This document shows positions 31,026-42,864 of a stretch of 64,000 nucleotides of DNA, in pieces. The translations under genes and the position numbers were made by a program. This DNA is from Limnanthes douglasii subsp. nivea (lineage: Eukaryota > Streptophyta > Magnoliopsida > Brassicales > Limnanthaceae), in the NCBI GenBank assembly GCA_036936605.1, contig JAUPFV010000005.1:190400958-190464957 (forward strand). The letters are read 5' to 3'. Every line of letters begins with the position of its first letter. Position 1 is the stretch's first letter. The notes under the pieces were generated by a model. The model made no database searches. It saw only the letters and a list, made by a program, of their open reading frames with translations, and was not told where the DNA came from.

Positions 31026-32231
31026 TCATGTAGTGACGAGGCTACTGATGAATACCTCACGGTTCACCATATCTCCATAGTAATGCTTGAGTCGTTGACC
31101 AATGAATTTGAATGCTTTGTCTGGTGATTCCTCATAGATTTCAACTGCTCCATGTGGATATACTGTCTTGACTTTAAAAGGTCCAGACCCTCTTGACTTG
31201 AGCTTCCCAGGGAAAAGCTTTAGACGAGAGTTGAAAAGAAGAACCAGTTGACCCGGCTCAAAAGCTTTATGTAAAAGCTTCATATCAAGCCATTTCTTGA
31301 CTTCTTCCTTATACATCTTCGAGTTCTCATAGGCTTGAGACCGAAACTCGTCAAGTTCATTCAATTGAAGCACACGCTTCTCACCAGCTGCTTGAATGTC
31401 GAAATTCAACTTATTTAAATCCCAGAATGCCTTATGCTCGAGTTTTGCTGGAAGATGACAAGCCTTACCATATACTAACTGAAATAGTGACATCCCAAGT
31501 GGAGTTTTGTAAGCCGTTCGGTATGCCCATACCGCTTCATCTAAATTCAGAGACTAATATTTCCTCGAAGGATTCACCACTTTTTCCAAGGTTCGCTTGA
31601 TTTCTCGATTCGAAACTTCAGCTTGACCATTAGTTTGAGGGTGGTAAGCGGTAGAAACACGATGAGAAACATCATATTTAGCCAACAAGGCTGTAAACTG
31701 ACGATTGCAAAAGTGAGTCCCTTCATCACTGATTATAGCACGAGGAGTTCCGAAGCGAGTGAAGATTTGCTTACGAAGGAAATTGAGCACTACCTTAGCA
31801 TCGTTAGTTAGGAGAGCTTTCACCTCAACCCACTTAGATACGTAATCCACAGCTAAGAGTATGTATAGATTGTTACATAAAGACACAAATGGTCCCATGA
31901 AATCTATTACCCACACATCGAATACCTTAACCTCAAGAAGCATATTAAGGGGCATCTCATTTCACCTAGAAATATTACCAACCCTTTGGCATCGATCGCA
32001 TCGACGAACGTATAGATGAGCATCCTTAAACAAGGTAGGCCAGTAGAATCCTACTTGAAGAACTCGAGCAGCTGTCTTATCCCCAGCATAATGTCCTCCA
32101 TAAACCGTAGAGTGGCAATCATATAAAACTTTCTCAATCTCACTGTTAGGGATGCAACGTCGGATCATCTTATCAGCACACTGTTCAAACAAGAATGGCT
32201 CCTCCCAAAGATACCATTTCATGTCATGCAA
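31026..32231 (-). pseudogene. Athila integrase
   Basis: Zinc finger with HSTVYGGHYAG and RRCDRCQRVGN (about 32120-31970), then a TAG before the core. Core [11 protein letters not shown] (about 31915); second [26 protein letters not shown] break at about 31555 is followed by the C-terminal part MSLFQLVYGKACHLP and a chromodomain-free tail ending near 31026. Inactive because of two stops. Confidence 0.87.
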
Positions 32232-32697
32232 ATTTCTTCCGTTGAGCCCAAGTAAAATCTGAAGGAATCACATTGTTAACCAGATAGTTAACAAAATCAG
32301 CAAACCATGGCACTTCTCCTTGGATCAGGAACAACTGCTCATCTGGGAAACATTCGTTGATAATAATTCCACCTCCCTTGTCTTTCTCATGTTGCTCAAG
32401 CCGTGAGAGATGGTCAACTACCTGGTTTTCGGTCCCCTTTCTGTCTTTAATTTCCAACTCGAATTCCTGAAGCAAGAGTACCTATCGAATTAAGCGAGGC
32501 TTGGCATCCTTTTTAGATAGCAGGTACTTGATAGCCGAATGATCCGTGAAAACCGTGACCTTAGCACCAAACAAGTAGGATCTGAACTTCTCAAAGCTAT
32601 AGACAACAACCAAAAGCTTTTTTTCAGTAACAGTGTAGTTTCGTTGGGCATCATTGAGGGTTTTACTAGCATAGTGAACCACATGAAACACCTTCAA
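32224..32697 (-). pseudogene. Athila RNase H domain
   Basis: Reads [21 protein letters not shown] (split here at about 32675-32615), [12 protein letters not shown] and, after a break, [22 protein letters not shown] (about 32460-32400). Together these are the standard gypsy RNase H landmarks. One stop separates the two open segments. Confidence 0.82.
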
Positions 32698-34270
32698 AAC
32701 CTTTGACCAAGAACGAATCCCACAGCGAAATCACTAGCATCACACATTATCTCAAATGGCTCTTCCCAGTTAGGCGCAGTAATGATAGGGGCTGAAGTCA
32801 ACTTTTTCTTCGAGAGCTCAAAAGCAACGAAACGCTCTTTAGTAAATCGAAAGGGAACATCCTTTTCAAGTAGACTACAAAGTGGTTTGCTGATCTTTGA
32901 GAAGTCCTGAATAAAACGTCTATTGAATCCAGCATGACCAAGAAAACTACGAATTCCTTTTATTGAGACGTGAGGAGGAAGCTTTTTGATCGTTTGAAGC
33001 TTGGCCTTGTCCACTTCTAAACCCCTCCTAGACACTTTGTGTCCAAAGATAATACCTTCTTGCACCATGAATTAACATTTTTCCCAATTAAGAATGAGGT
33101 TTGTTTCCACACATATCTCAAGCACTCTACCCAGATTAGATAGACAGCCATCGTATGATTTCCAAAAGACTATGAAGTCATCCATGAACACCTCTATGAT
33201 ATCACCAACCATATCAAAGAAAATAGCCATCATGCATCTTTGAAAAGTAGCGGGTGCATTGTAAAGTCCGAACGAGACACGCCAAAAAGTGAATGTACCA
33301 AAATGGCATGTGAAGGTGGTCTTCTCCTAATCTTCTTGAGATATACAAATCTGATTGTAGCCTGAATATCCATCGAGCATACAGTAATACTCATGGCCCG
33401 CTAACCTATCTAACATATGATCTATGAATGGCAAGGGAAAATGATCCTTTATAGTGGCCTTATTCAATTTACGATAATCCATGCAAATTCTCCATTCAGT
33501 GAATGTCCAAGTGGGGATGAGTTTTTTTTATTTGTTATCACTATCATTGCTCCCTTCTTTGGTACACATTGCACCGGGCATACCCACGGACTGTCTGAGA
33601 TATGATAGATAATGCCTGCATCTAGCCACTTCAGAATTTCTTTCTTTACCACCTCTTTCATGATAGGATTTAGCCTCATTTGATGCTCGATATATGGTTT
33701 GATCCCTTCTTCGAACAGAATCTTGTGCATGTAGTAAGAGGGACTGATTCCCTTGATATCTGCTATGGTCCAACCAATGAGTGATTTGAACTTCCTCAGA
33801 ACTCTCAATACCTTTTCTTCCTCAGTACCTGAAAGGTTAGATGCAATAATAACATGTAATGTAGATGACTCTCCTAAGAAAGCATACCTGAGATGATCTG
33901 GCAGTGGTTTGAGTTCAAGTTTAGGAGCTTCTTCTAGAGAAGGTTTAAGCCTTTCTTGAGAATCCTTAATATCACCCAATCCCAGCGACTCATGTAGAAT
34001 ATTGAGCCTCTTTTGATATGGGGCTGTCTGTAGTAGTTGAACACATTCAGATATTTCTTCATCTTCAAAGTCAGATTCACCATGTAGAACTCTGCCCAGA
34101 ACATCTGAACTTGCAAACCGATCCAACTCATTATTGTGCAGAGAATCGACCATATCCAACCTGAAACATTCTTCATTCTCTGTTGGAGATTTCATAGCCT
34201 TGAAAATTTTGAAAGTGACATTCTGATCTTGCACTCTCATAGTGAACTCCCCTTTCTGGACATCAATCAA
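32694..34270 (-). pseudogene. Athila reverse transcriptase, frameshifted
   Basis: N-terminal connection and RT start in 34270-33464 (LPDHLRYAFLGE, then PVQCVPKKG). The catalytic FMDD motif is read in another frame near 33190-33170 (EVFMDDF), and the thumb and connection follow in 33068-32694 (FGHKVSRRGLEVDKAK, FLGHAGFNRRFI). At least three frame changes. Typical Athila spacing. Confidence 0.85.
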
Positions 34271-34305
34271 AGTTTTTCACGTAGCCAAGAATGGCCTTCC
34301 CATGA

Positions 34306-34809
34306 TTATGGGATGTTTTTGTCATCTTCGAAATCCAAGATAACGAAGTCAGACGGAAAGATGAGCTTATCTACCTTTACTAAGACATCTTCCACGATAC
34401 CACGAGGATATGTGATAGAGCGATCAACCAGTTGCAAAGAGATGTTAGTCGGTTTTGGCTCAGGTAGCCCAAGTTTCTCAAACACAGATAGGGGCATAAG
34501 ATTGATGCTTGCTCCCAAGTCACATAAATATATACTGAAATATAAATTATCGATCGAACAAGGAATGGTGAAGCTTCCTGGATCTTTAAGCTTGAGAGGC
34601 AATTTTTGTTGTAAGATCGCACTACATTCCTCAGTGAGCGCCACCGTCTCATAATCACCAAACTTTAACTTTTTTAAAAGAATTCCCTTCATGAACTTGG
34701 CATAACTAGGAATTTTCTCTAATGCTTCAGCAAAGAGTATGTTGATGTGTAGCTTCTTGAATACCTCCAGAAATCTCCCAAACTGAGTATCTAGCTTCTG
34801 TTTCTTCAA
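34306..34809 (-). pseudogene. Athila aspartic protease
   Basis: Open for 167 codons. The active-site region reads LCDLGASINLMPLSVF (about 34530-34480), the DLGAS form usual in Athila, and is preceded by a conserved helical region FLEVFKKLHINI (about 34775). It continues into the next frame only after a break near 34290. Confidence 0.85.
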
Positions 34810-35265
34810 GCTTTGCGGAAAAGGTGGAGGAAGGTAGATCGTAGTCTCAACAACTGACTGAGATGGATTTTTAGGTGGCTGATCTTGATCAGAGTTAACC
34901 TCAGATGAGGGCTGATTTTGAGAAGATTCAGCCTCTTGTTCAACTGGGCGGTTCTCGGCAACCTTTCCTCATCTCAAGGTGATCGCTTGGCACTGCTCCT
35001 TGTCGTCCCGTTTACCTGGATTATGTTCCGTGTCGCTAGGAAGAACTCTCTGAGGTCTAACGATCATGTTACTGGCCCTCTGCCCAATCTGATTTTCCAA
35101 GGTCTTATGAGATACCATCAGACTTTTAATCATTAACTTCATCTCTTCGAATTCAGAGTCTTTCACAGAATGTTGAGAAATGCCACGATGTTGATTATAA
35201 GGTTGTCTTGGTGCATACGGTTGAGACTGATGTTGATGACCTTGTTGTTGAAATCTAGGATGAGC

Positions 35266-36223
35266 TTATGTATTAGCACCATAATGTTGATTACCTTGTT
35301 GATTATTGCTCCAATTGAAGTTTGGATTATTTATGTTGCTTAGGTGATAGGTGTTTGAGATTGATTGTTGATTCTGCCTATGAAAGTTACTCACAAATTG
35401 CACTGACTCAGTAGAGATAGGGCATTGTTGAGTGTCATTCCCTCCATCACAAATCTCGTACACACTAGCTACCTGATGTACCCGTAGTTTAGTCAAAGAA
35501 TCCACCTTCATGTTTAGAGCTTCAAGCTGAGCTGCTAAAGTAATAGCAGTGTCTACGTTAAGAATACCAGCTATTATATGTTGTGACAGTCTCTAAGAAG
35601 GGTTTTGGAATTCATTAGTAGCCATCATCTCAAGGAGCTCGTGAGCCTCCTCATAGCTTTTCGTTAATAAGGCTCCCCTAGATGCAGCATCGACCATGGG
35701 CCTTGTTTGCGCACCCAAACTATTGTAGAAGTTATTTATTACTAACCAATCATGCATCCCATGATGAGGACATTTTCTGAGCATCTCTTTGTAACGCTCC
35801 CAAGATTCACTTAAAGATTCACCATATGACTGAGAAAACTGAGTAATACCATTCCTCATGACGGCTGTTCTTGTCATGGGAAAGAATTTTGGGAGAAAGT
35901 TCTGCGCAAGTATATCCCAAGTAGTGATAGAGCCTGCTGGGAAAGAGTGTAACCAGCTCTTAGCTCTGTCCCTCGGAGAAAATGGGAAGAGTCTCAGTTT
36001 TATGGTATAACATATCACAGATTTCAAGGAAGGTCATAATGTGCATATTAGGATCCTCAGATGAAGCTCCCCCAAACTGACAAGAATTCTGCATCATCTG
36101 AATAGTGCCGGGTTTAATCTCAAAACTATTCGCAGCAATATTGGGTCTGACAATGCTAGACTGAATAACCATGATCTCTAGTTGAGAGTACTCCACGAGT
36201 GATTTTGGAGCTGGATCTCCCAT
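35266..36223 (-). pseudogene. gag: Athila gag
   Basis: The ATG at 36223 opens MGDPAPKSLVEYS. After a frame break near 36000, the gag domain follows (AKSWLHSFPAGSI, FLPKFFPMTRT, ESLSESWERYKEML, GALLTKSYEEAHELLE; about 35965-35610). A Gln/Asn-rich tail lies in 35511-35266. The LxxFPxTRTA and SESWERYKxxLxxCPHHG patterns are typical of the Athila and related gag. Stops and shifts make it non-functional. Confidence 0.85.
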
Positions 36224-36430
36224 TGTAGAATTAGTATCTGAATCTGAGAATAGTAACTATGTTCCTTGCTTTGTTTCAAGCTCCTTTTGTACTAGTGATC
36301 TAGTTTGAGACCGTGTTTGCATACACACTCAAGTACCTGAAGCACAAGAAAACACACGAAAAGCAAGTAACTGAATCAAGTCAGTAGTTTTATAACGACC
36401 GTTGATGATAAGCATAAAACTGTCAAATAA

Positions 36431-36459
36431 CACCAAGTCCCCGGCAACTGCGCCAAAAT
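36431..36459 (-). promoter_or_regulatory. primer binding site of the Athila element
   Basis: On the minus strand the sequence after the LTR reads ATATTT then TGGCGCAGTTGCCGGGGAC. This closely matches the tRNA-Asp type primer site described for Athila-like elements. Confidence 0.75.
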
Positions 36460-36461
36460 AT

Positions 36462-38618
36462 TGTTAGTCCTTTTCTCACACAAGTATACGTGGTCAAATA
36501 GTAGCAAGTAATATGTAATTAAGATCGTTCCCACGAAGACCAGGTGTATATGACAAGAATTCACTCATGCAACAACGTATGATTATTAGACTGATGCTTG
36601 AACAAGTATAAAGTATGGGTGAATGAATATAACTAAGCAAATTAACTAACGAGATTATCTAACGAGTTTACTTATGCGAGAGAAAACATGGAACCCTAAC
36701 TTCATTGTTCATTTTACTCAGATTATTAATATACTTAATCAATATGTATGATAACAACAATTACTAATCAAATAACACGAAATCAGCATACGCTACCTTT
36801 CAGTACGCGTAAACCAAACCACTTAAACAACCACAAAAAAAGATAACAGCTAAGCATACACTGCTTGCATGACAATCCTATATCTCTATACAAATTGAGG
36901 TACAATTGGTTTTAAGCACAAGTTATCTATTTCGATTACATAGGGTAATATGATATGGTTAGTGACATATTACGAATCATGAACAATCACAATACGAATT
37001 ATTGAAGAACCTATGCTAGCATGACAAGCTCTAAACCCTTAAATCCACTATCGCATTCATTAAATATTAACAGCTAGATGTTCGCGACGCATCTAACGAT
37101 AAGCATAACTATACCAGGTAACCGATAAACGTATCTCGCAAATGAATCAAGCAGTCATACCATAAGTATTATTCAAACAAATCCGTTAGAGTTCCATGAA
37201 AATGATTAGTTCATAATCGAACGAATCATCATCATCATGGGCTCAAAAGTTAACATAGCTCTAAGACAAATGTAAATAGTTGAATAAGCGTATAAAGGAT
37301 GTCAAACCAAACAATAACCACCAAGTATCTCCTAACAGAAACGATCCATAAACTACCGATCAAAAAATAACAAACAAGAAGTAGTCGTCACCTGTCTCGA
37401 GCAATATATAAACTACCGATCGAAAACACCATAGTCGTTACCTCAACTGCCGGTAAAAAATGGCAGTAGCTGTCACCTGTTGCCTCTCGAAAACCACAGA
37501 AGAAACTGCCTGCTTCCTGCCGTCTGGTTGTATGTTGCTGTTGCCGATCGAAAACCCAAAGAGTAGCTGTCACCTGTTGTCTCTCTTTCGTGGTTTGTCT
37601 CCTGTCGATCGGAAAAACAGTCAGTGCCAATTGCGTTTCTTCTTCCTTGATTTGTAGTTTATACAGGATCGAAACAGTAGCAAATTTCATTTTTACTTCT
37701 CTTTCGTTTGTTCTGCTCCACAAACTCAGTAGACGTCCGCTGCTGACCCTTCTATTTTGTCTAATTCACGCCGCCAGGAGAAAAAGACACGAATTGTCCA
37801 GATAGGCGAAACCCCAGAGATAGGCCCCTCACAATAATAGTCTAAAGCGTTGTCTCCTCTATTGTTCTCTGTTCTACCGAAAGAAAACCCAAAGCAGCGT
37901 TGCCTCTACCTTCCTTCCCTTCCGTCTCTTTATATCTTCTGTCGAAAACCCTAGTAGTCAATTTCTTTTTTTCTTCCTCTTTTTCTTTCCTTTTTCTCTC
38001 TCTCTTCTCCCATTTGGTTTCTTCCGATTCATGAGCCCAATGAAGCCCACGTGTACGAATTTGGATCAACAGACCCAAAACTTGTTCAAAACTTGCCCTC
38101 AAGTACATTAAATTTTTAATTTCTTCAATTTCAACTCCAAATTTATTAATATTATCACAATTTACCCGCAACACAACTCCATCCCTTTACTAGTAATTTT
38201 CTTTGGAACAGAAGGCCTAGTGATGCAGGTAAATGAAGCAACATTTTCCCGCGATGCAAAATAATATGAAATATTAAAATCATTGGATCGTAATCTAAAT
38301 AATGAACAATTTTTATCGAAATCTCTCAGGACTACTGTCACTTATATGCATGCCTTTATACTGAAATAAAATGAAGGTTACGAACATAAACAATAGTCAA
38401 TCTAGCCATACAAATGTTAAATGGAAATAAAACATACAAAATTATAAATTATTAAGAATATTATGAGCATTCTATTCCCAAAAAGTTTATACTGTATGCA
38501 TATTGTTATACCTACGAGAATGAATGAAAAATACGGTGAAACACAACGAAAACTTGTTAACCGACGACGATTTTAAGAATAATGGAAGCGTAATAAGTGA
38601 CATGAAATGCACTTATCA
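36462..38618 (-). repeat. 5' LTR of the Athila element
   Basis: 2,157 bp, partner of 27601-29754. Being the 5' LTR of a minus-strand element it lies on the right; the PBS starts a few bases beyond its end. Confidence 0.93.
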
Positions 38619-38623
38619 GTCGC

Positions 38624-39820
38624 ACGATTAAGGATATACAGAGAGAGAAGCAAGGAAGAGCAAAAAACACGAAGGTGAAAGTATCAAAGATAATGACATA
38701 AAAAATTGCAAGGGGCCCGAACACGAATAATAGTCGAGCAACACTATCTCTAAAAAAAGAAATCAAGAAACTAAGTCTTGTAAAATAGTAAAAGATAAAA
38801 AATTGTGGCTTATGTTATAAAAGGAGAGATATGAACATTTATGTGAAGATATTTATACACGAGATAAATATGTTGTCTACATGTAAAGAGGATGTAACAG
38901 TCGCCTTATTCCAGAGAGAATTAGATACCGAGGGACATCTACATGCTGATCTGGCCTAATTTCCAGTCGATATAATGGTTGACATCCTTGCATGGTCGAA
39001 GCAGTTCATTCTAGCTGATGACTCTAACATAGGAGTGGCCTCTTATCCCACGTCTCTAACATCAAAGGTATCAGTACCAAAAAGGAAGAGAGGATTTGAG
39101 GCGAAATGCAGCGATGACAGGTGTGATAAGCCTGCCCGTGTTTCCTTAGGCTAGTAAGCGATCTTGTTCTATTATAACCCCGCATGATGTTTCACACCTC
39201 TAATGGATAATATCACCATTATTTACAACAAAACTAAAGGACAAACAAGATACCAAACACCTTATCACATGTTGGCCTCGGAAAATGATCAATCTCGCAG
39301 GTACTATTGCGCTTACAATAATGGCCAATAGAATTCCACCATTGATTGGGAAATCTACATGAAGAAATTCAGTGGCTAATTGACAACAGGAAGCTCATCT
39401 AATTTGTAAAGATCAATGAGGCTCAGCTACGTGAAGATGGAAATGTTGACAAGTCGGCTGAAGGGGGATGTGATTAATGAAAAGATGACAAATGTAAACA
39501 ATAATATCTATGAACCATCTCTAAAGGGAACATACTATATGGATCAACGCTAACAAATAACAAAATACATAAGAAATATCTAGAGGTTCGCATGGTGGAT
39601 GAATCCTCCCATAACCGTTGTAGAAGGCTGACATATGACCTAACGTTTAATGACAACAACCTTAGGAGCGTGATAAACCCCCACGAGGATGCCCTGATTA
39701 TCTACATAGACATATCATGATCATTATATCCCACGTTCTAGTAGATAACGATGTCTCGGCCAATATCATCTTCAATTCCAATTCCGATAAGATGATGGGT
39801 GTACCACCGTACGAGTCGAC
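38624..39820 (+). pseudogene. gag C-terminus and protease of the old Tat element
   Basis: About 39298-39450 reads in two frames as RYYCAYNNGQ, then EIQWLIDNRKLI and FVKINEAQLR, matching CRYHEDVGHDT, EIQMLIEHGNLL and YVKKAQH in the intact inner gag. About 39635-39775 reads LTFNDNNLRSVINPHEDALII and VDNDVSANIIF (each one segment), the protease site with DTGSS changed. It is cut at 39820 by the copia insertion. Confidence 0.75.
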
Positions 39821-39825
39821 TGATA

Positions 39826-40347
39826 TGTTAATTTTTTTTTTCTGAACTTATCTGCATTTCCAATGAAGCCAGTGTTTGCCATCACTTGAGTAAAATGCAT
39901 CATAACCTTCAAGTAGAATGTGTTATTTTGACATAATAATCCAGCATTATTCAACATGTTATTATTATATAGAAGAGATGCTAGATGAAAAGAAAGTGGA
40001 AGACAGTGGAGATGAGGGAAGTGCTAAATATATTAAAGAGAACTGGAGTGAATTGAAAAGATAGTGTAATTTAAGGGGGTTATAAATTACACATTAAGGA
40101 CTGTAATATTTTTCCCTTTTTAAGTGTTATAGTCTCTACAAAACCTAGTGTTAGGGTTTTTGTGTATTCACCAAAAACGGCAGAGTCACTGTGTTCTTTC
40201 TAATAAAATCGATCTGCAGCAGGTCCGGAGATGTAGGCTTAATTTGTTGAACTCCGTTAACAATTGTGTCTTTGATTTCACTTTTGTTTTTGTGATTTCT
40301 TTTTCTTTTGATCTGATTTGACATGAAATTAGCATATTTCCCTTAGA
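39826..40347 (+). repeat. 5' LTR of the copia element
   Basis: 522 bp starting TGTTAATTTTTT and ending CCCTTAGA. The end is not the usual CA, but both LTRs share it and the target duplication fits only this boundary. Confidence 0.88.
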
Positions 40348-40349
40348 AC

Positions 40350-40362
40350 CGGTATCAGAGCC
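40350..40362 (+). promoter_or_regulatory. primer binding site of the copia element
   Basis: CGGTATCAGAGCC, one base off the common copia site TGGTATCAGAGC, which pairs with initiator tRNA-Met. The mismatch at the first base is probably decay. Confidence 0.8.
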
Positions 40363-40405
40363 AAACTCGTAGCGATCCAAAGGAAATCAGATTTGAGTGG
40401 GAGCA

Positions 40406-41270
40406 ATGGCTACAAACGAAGGAAATGTGAGACTCGAAAAATTCGATGGTGTAGATTTTGGATTCTGGAAGATGCAGATTGAAGATTATTTGTACAAGAA
40501 AAAGCTTTATCAACCCCCTCTCAAAAAAGAAACCAGAGGGTATGAAAGATGAAGAATGGACCCTTCTTGATAGACAAGCTCTTGGAGTCATCCGATTGAA
40601 GCTGTCCCACAACGTTGCTTTTAACATCATAAAGGAAACAACCACGGCGGGTCTTATGAACGCTCTCTCCAGTATGTATGATAAGCCATCAGCGTCTAAC
40701 AAAGTTCACTTGATGAGGCGTTTATTCAATTTTCGAATGATGGAAGGCGCTTCGGTAGCTCAACACCTCAATGAACTTAATACAATCACAAGCCAGTTGA
40801 GTTCAGCTGAAATTGATTTTGATGAAGAAATACGAGCATTGATACTGTTGTCTTCACTACCAGATAGTTGGAATGCTACTGTCGCTGCGGTGAATAGCTC
40901 GTCAGGAAGCAATAAGTTGAAATTTGATGATGTTCGTGACCTAGTTCTTAGTGAAGAGATTCGAAGGAGAGAATCAGGTGAGTCATTAATCTCCTCAGTC
41001 TTACATACAGAATCGAGAGGAAGAAATTCAACCAGATTATATGGACGCGGTAAATCGAACTACCGAGGCAAATCAAGAGACTGGAGGTCCAAGTCTAGGA
41101 ATTCTAAAAAATTCCCAGGGGTTGAGAAACATCGAGCGTTGGAATTGTGGGAAGACCGGACACTTTAAATTTCAGTGCAAGAGAGAACCAAAGGACCAGG
41201 AGAAGAAGACAGAGGAAAATATCACTTCAGAAGGAGACTGTGCGTTAATATTCTCTTTAGTAAGCAGGGA
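40406..41270 (+). pseudogene. gag: copia gag
   Basis: The ATG at 40406 opens MATNEGNVRLEKFDG, shifts frame near 40523 in a run of C and A, then continues with EEWTLLDRQALGVIRLKLS, MYDKPSASNKVHLMRRL and LLSSLPDSWNATVAAV (about 40551-40900), the UBN2-type gag domain. A second shift leads to the zinc knuckle CGKTGHFKFQC, its first Cys at 41151. Binds the element RNA in the particle. Two frameshifts make it dead. Confidence 0.88.
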
Positions 41271-42433
41271 AGAGTCATGGGTATTAGATTCTGGAGCATC
41301 GTTTCACGCGACTTCAAAGAAAGAATTCTTCGAGAGGTATGTCCCTGGTAACCTTGGAAAAGTATATCTTGGTGATGATCAACCTTGTGATATTATTGGT
41401 AAATGTACTGTGAAAATTAAGTTGAATGGGTCTGTATGGGAACTGAAAGATGCCAGACATATCCCCAGTCTGAGAAAGAACTTAATCTCAGTAGGGTAGT
41501 TGGCTAGTGAAGGCTATAGTACGATCTTCCATGGTGACAATTGGAAAATTTCAAAGGGAGAAATGACGGTTGGTCGCAGAAAGAAGAGTGGTACTCTTTA
41601 CAAGACAGCAGAGACGAGCTGTTCAATTGCAATAGCAGCAGGAAACGAAAATCCAAATGTTTGGCACCAGAGGCTTGGCCATATGAGTGTGAAGGGTATG
41701 CAAATTATGTACTCGAATTGGAAGCTTCCAGGTTTAAAGTCAGTCGATATAGACATGTGTGAAGATTGCATACTTGGAAAACAGAAAAGGGTCAGTTTTC
41801 AGACGAGTGGTAGAACCCCAAAGAAAGAAAGGCTGGAGCTTGTTCACTCTGACGTTTGGGGGCCAACAACTGTTTCATCTATAGGAGGGAAACACTATTT
41901 CGTGACCTTTATCGATGATCATTCTCGAAAGGTATGGGTTTATTCTGAAGCATAAATCTGAAGTGTTTGATGCTTTTAGGAAATGGAAATCTATGGTTGA
42001 GAATGAGACAGGTCTGAAGATTAAAAAGCTGAAAACTGATAATGGTGGTGAATATGAGGACACCAAATTCAAGAACTTTTGCTATAAGCATGGTATCAGG
42101 ATGGAGATAACCGTTCCTGGTACGCCTCAACACAATGGTATTGCCGAACATATGAACAGAACGTTGACAAAAAGAGCCAGAAGAATTCGAATACAGTCTG
42201 GTTTACCGAAGCAGTTCTGGGCAGAAGCAATCAACACATCGGCTTACCTGGTTAACCGAGGCCCGTCGGTTTCCTTAGAACATCGAATACCCGAGGAGGT
42301 ATGGAGTGGTAAGGATATAAAATTATCACATCTAAGAGCTTTTGGTTGTACAGCATATGTTCGTATAAGTGATCAAGGCATGAACAAGCTTGATCCGAAA
42401 TCAAAAAAATATTTCTTGATTGGCTATGGCGAA
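41271..42433 (+). pseudogene. copia protease and integrase
   Basis: Protease site WVLDSGASFHAT (41278-41313). A TAG at 41497-41499 replaces a Gln codon. Then the integrase zinc finger (WHQRLGHMS, CEDCILGK; about 41660-41780) and core with D in HSDVWGP (about 41851), D in KTDNGGEYED (about 42035) and E in HNGIAEHMNRT (about 42130). A frameshift near 41940. It ends at the solo LTR insertion at 42434. Confidence 0.9.
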
Positions 42434-42864
42434 TGATGAGGGAGAATAAAAGACATGGTAAAATTGTAAGGAAGAAATATAATAGGAGAGAATTGTAAAG
42501 AAGAAATATAATAGGAGAGAATTGTAAAGAAGAAGTATGATATGAGAGAATTGTAAAGAAGAAATTGTATTAGGGGAAAATTGTATAGACTACTAAAGAA
42601 GTAGCCATTATGAGAAGATGAAAAGATATAGGGACCAAAAGTGTAATAAATGGGAAATAAAGCGTGTGGGACCCGCAATTGTACTATAAAAGGACCACAC
42701 ACGCTTCACAGCGACCAGAATGAATAGAATATTACTTCCTCTCTCTACTTAACCTAATTCTCTTTTTCTCTCTCTAAAAACTCTAAACAAAGGATTACGG
42801 CATCTTTGACACAAAAACATCTTCTTATCACAAAATCACCCCTGAGCATTCTTAAAACTCTTCA
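42434..42864 (+). mobile_element. solo LTR (Tat-like) nested inside the copia element
   Basis: 431 bp, TGATGAGGGAG...AACTCTTCA, with a perfect target duplication GCGAA (42429-42433 and 42865-42869). It interrupts the copia frame between IGYGE and DEFSYRVWDEE. The start TGATGAGGG matches the inner Tat LTR (minus strand TGATGAGGGCG). It holds a TATA box ACTATAAAAGGACC (about 42683-42696) and a 29-bp tandem repeat. Solo LTRs arise by recombination between the two LTRs of a full element. Confidence 0.92.
42463..42590 (+). repeat. 29-bp tandem repeat in the solo LTR, about 4 copies
   Basis: Units of AATTGTAAAGAAGAAATATA plus ATAGGAGAG, about 29 bases each, starting near 42463, later copies more diverged. 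It lies upstream of the TATA box, where LTR enhancer repeats are often found. Confidence 0.85.

Larger units (their letters stand above)
27601..38618 (-). mobile_element. Athila-type Ty3/gypsy retrotransposon, degenerate
   Basis: 11,018 bp on the minus strand. LTRs 36462-38618 (5') and 27601-29754 (3'), TGTTAGTC...ACTTATCA. Flanks GTCAC (27596-27600) and GTCGC (38619-38623) are a 5-bp target duplication with one change. The PBS TGGCGCAGTTGCCGGGGAC follows the 5' LTR, and gag, protease, RT, RNase H and integrase follow in gypsy order. A sequence with the inverted motif ATTGCTTG/CAAGCAAT precedes the 3' LTR (near 29776-29797), as in many Athila-like elements. LTRs differ by roughly 6-7 percent over the first 200 bases by eye. 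No envelope-like gene is present. Confidence 0.92.
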
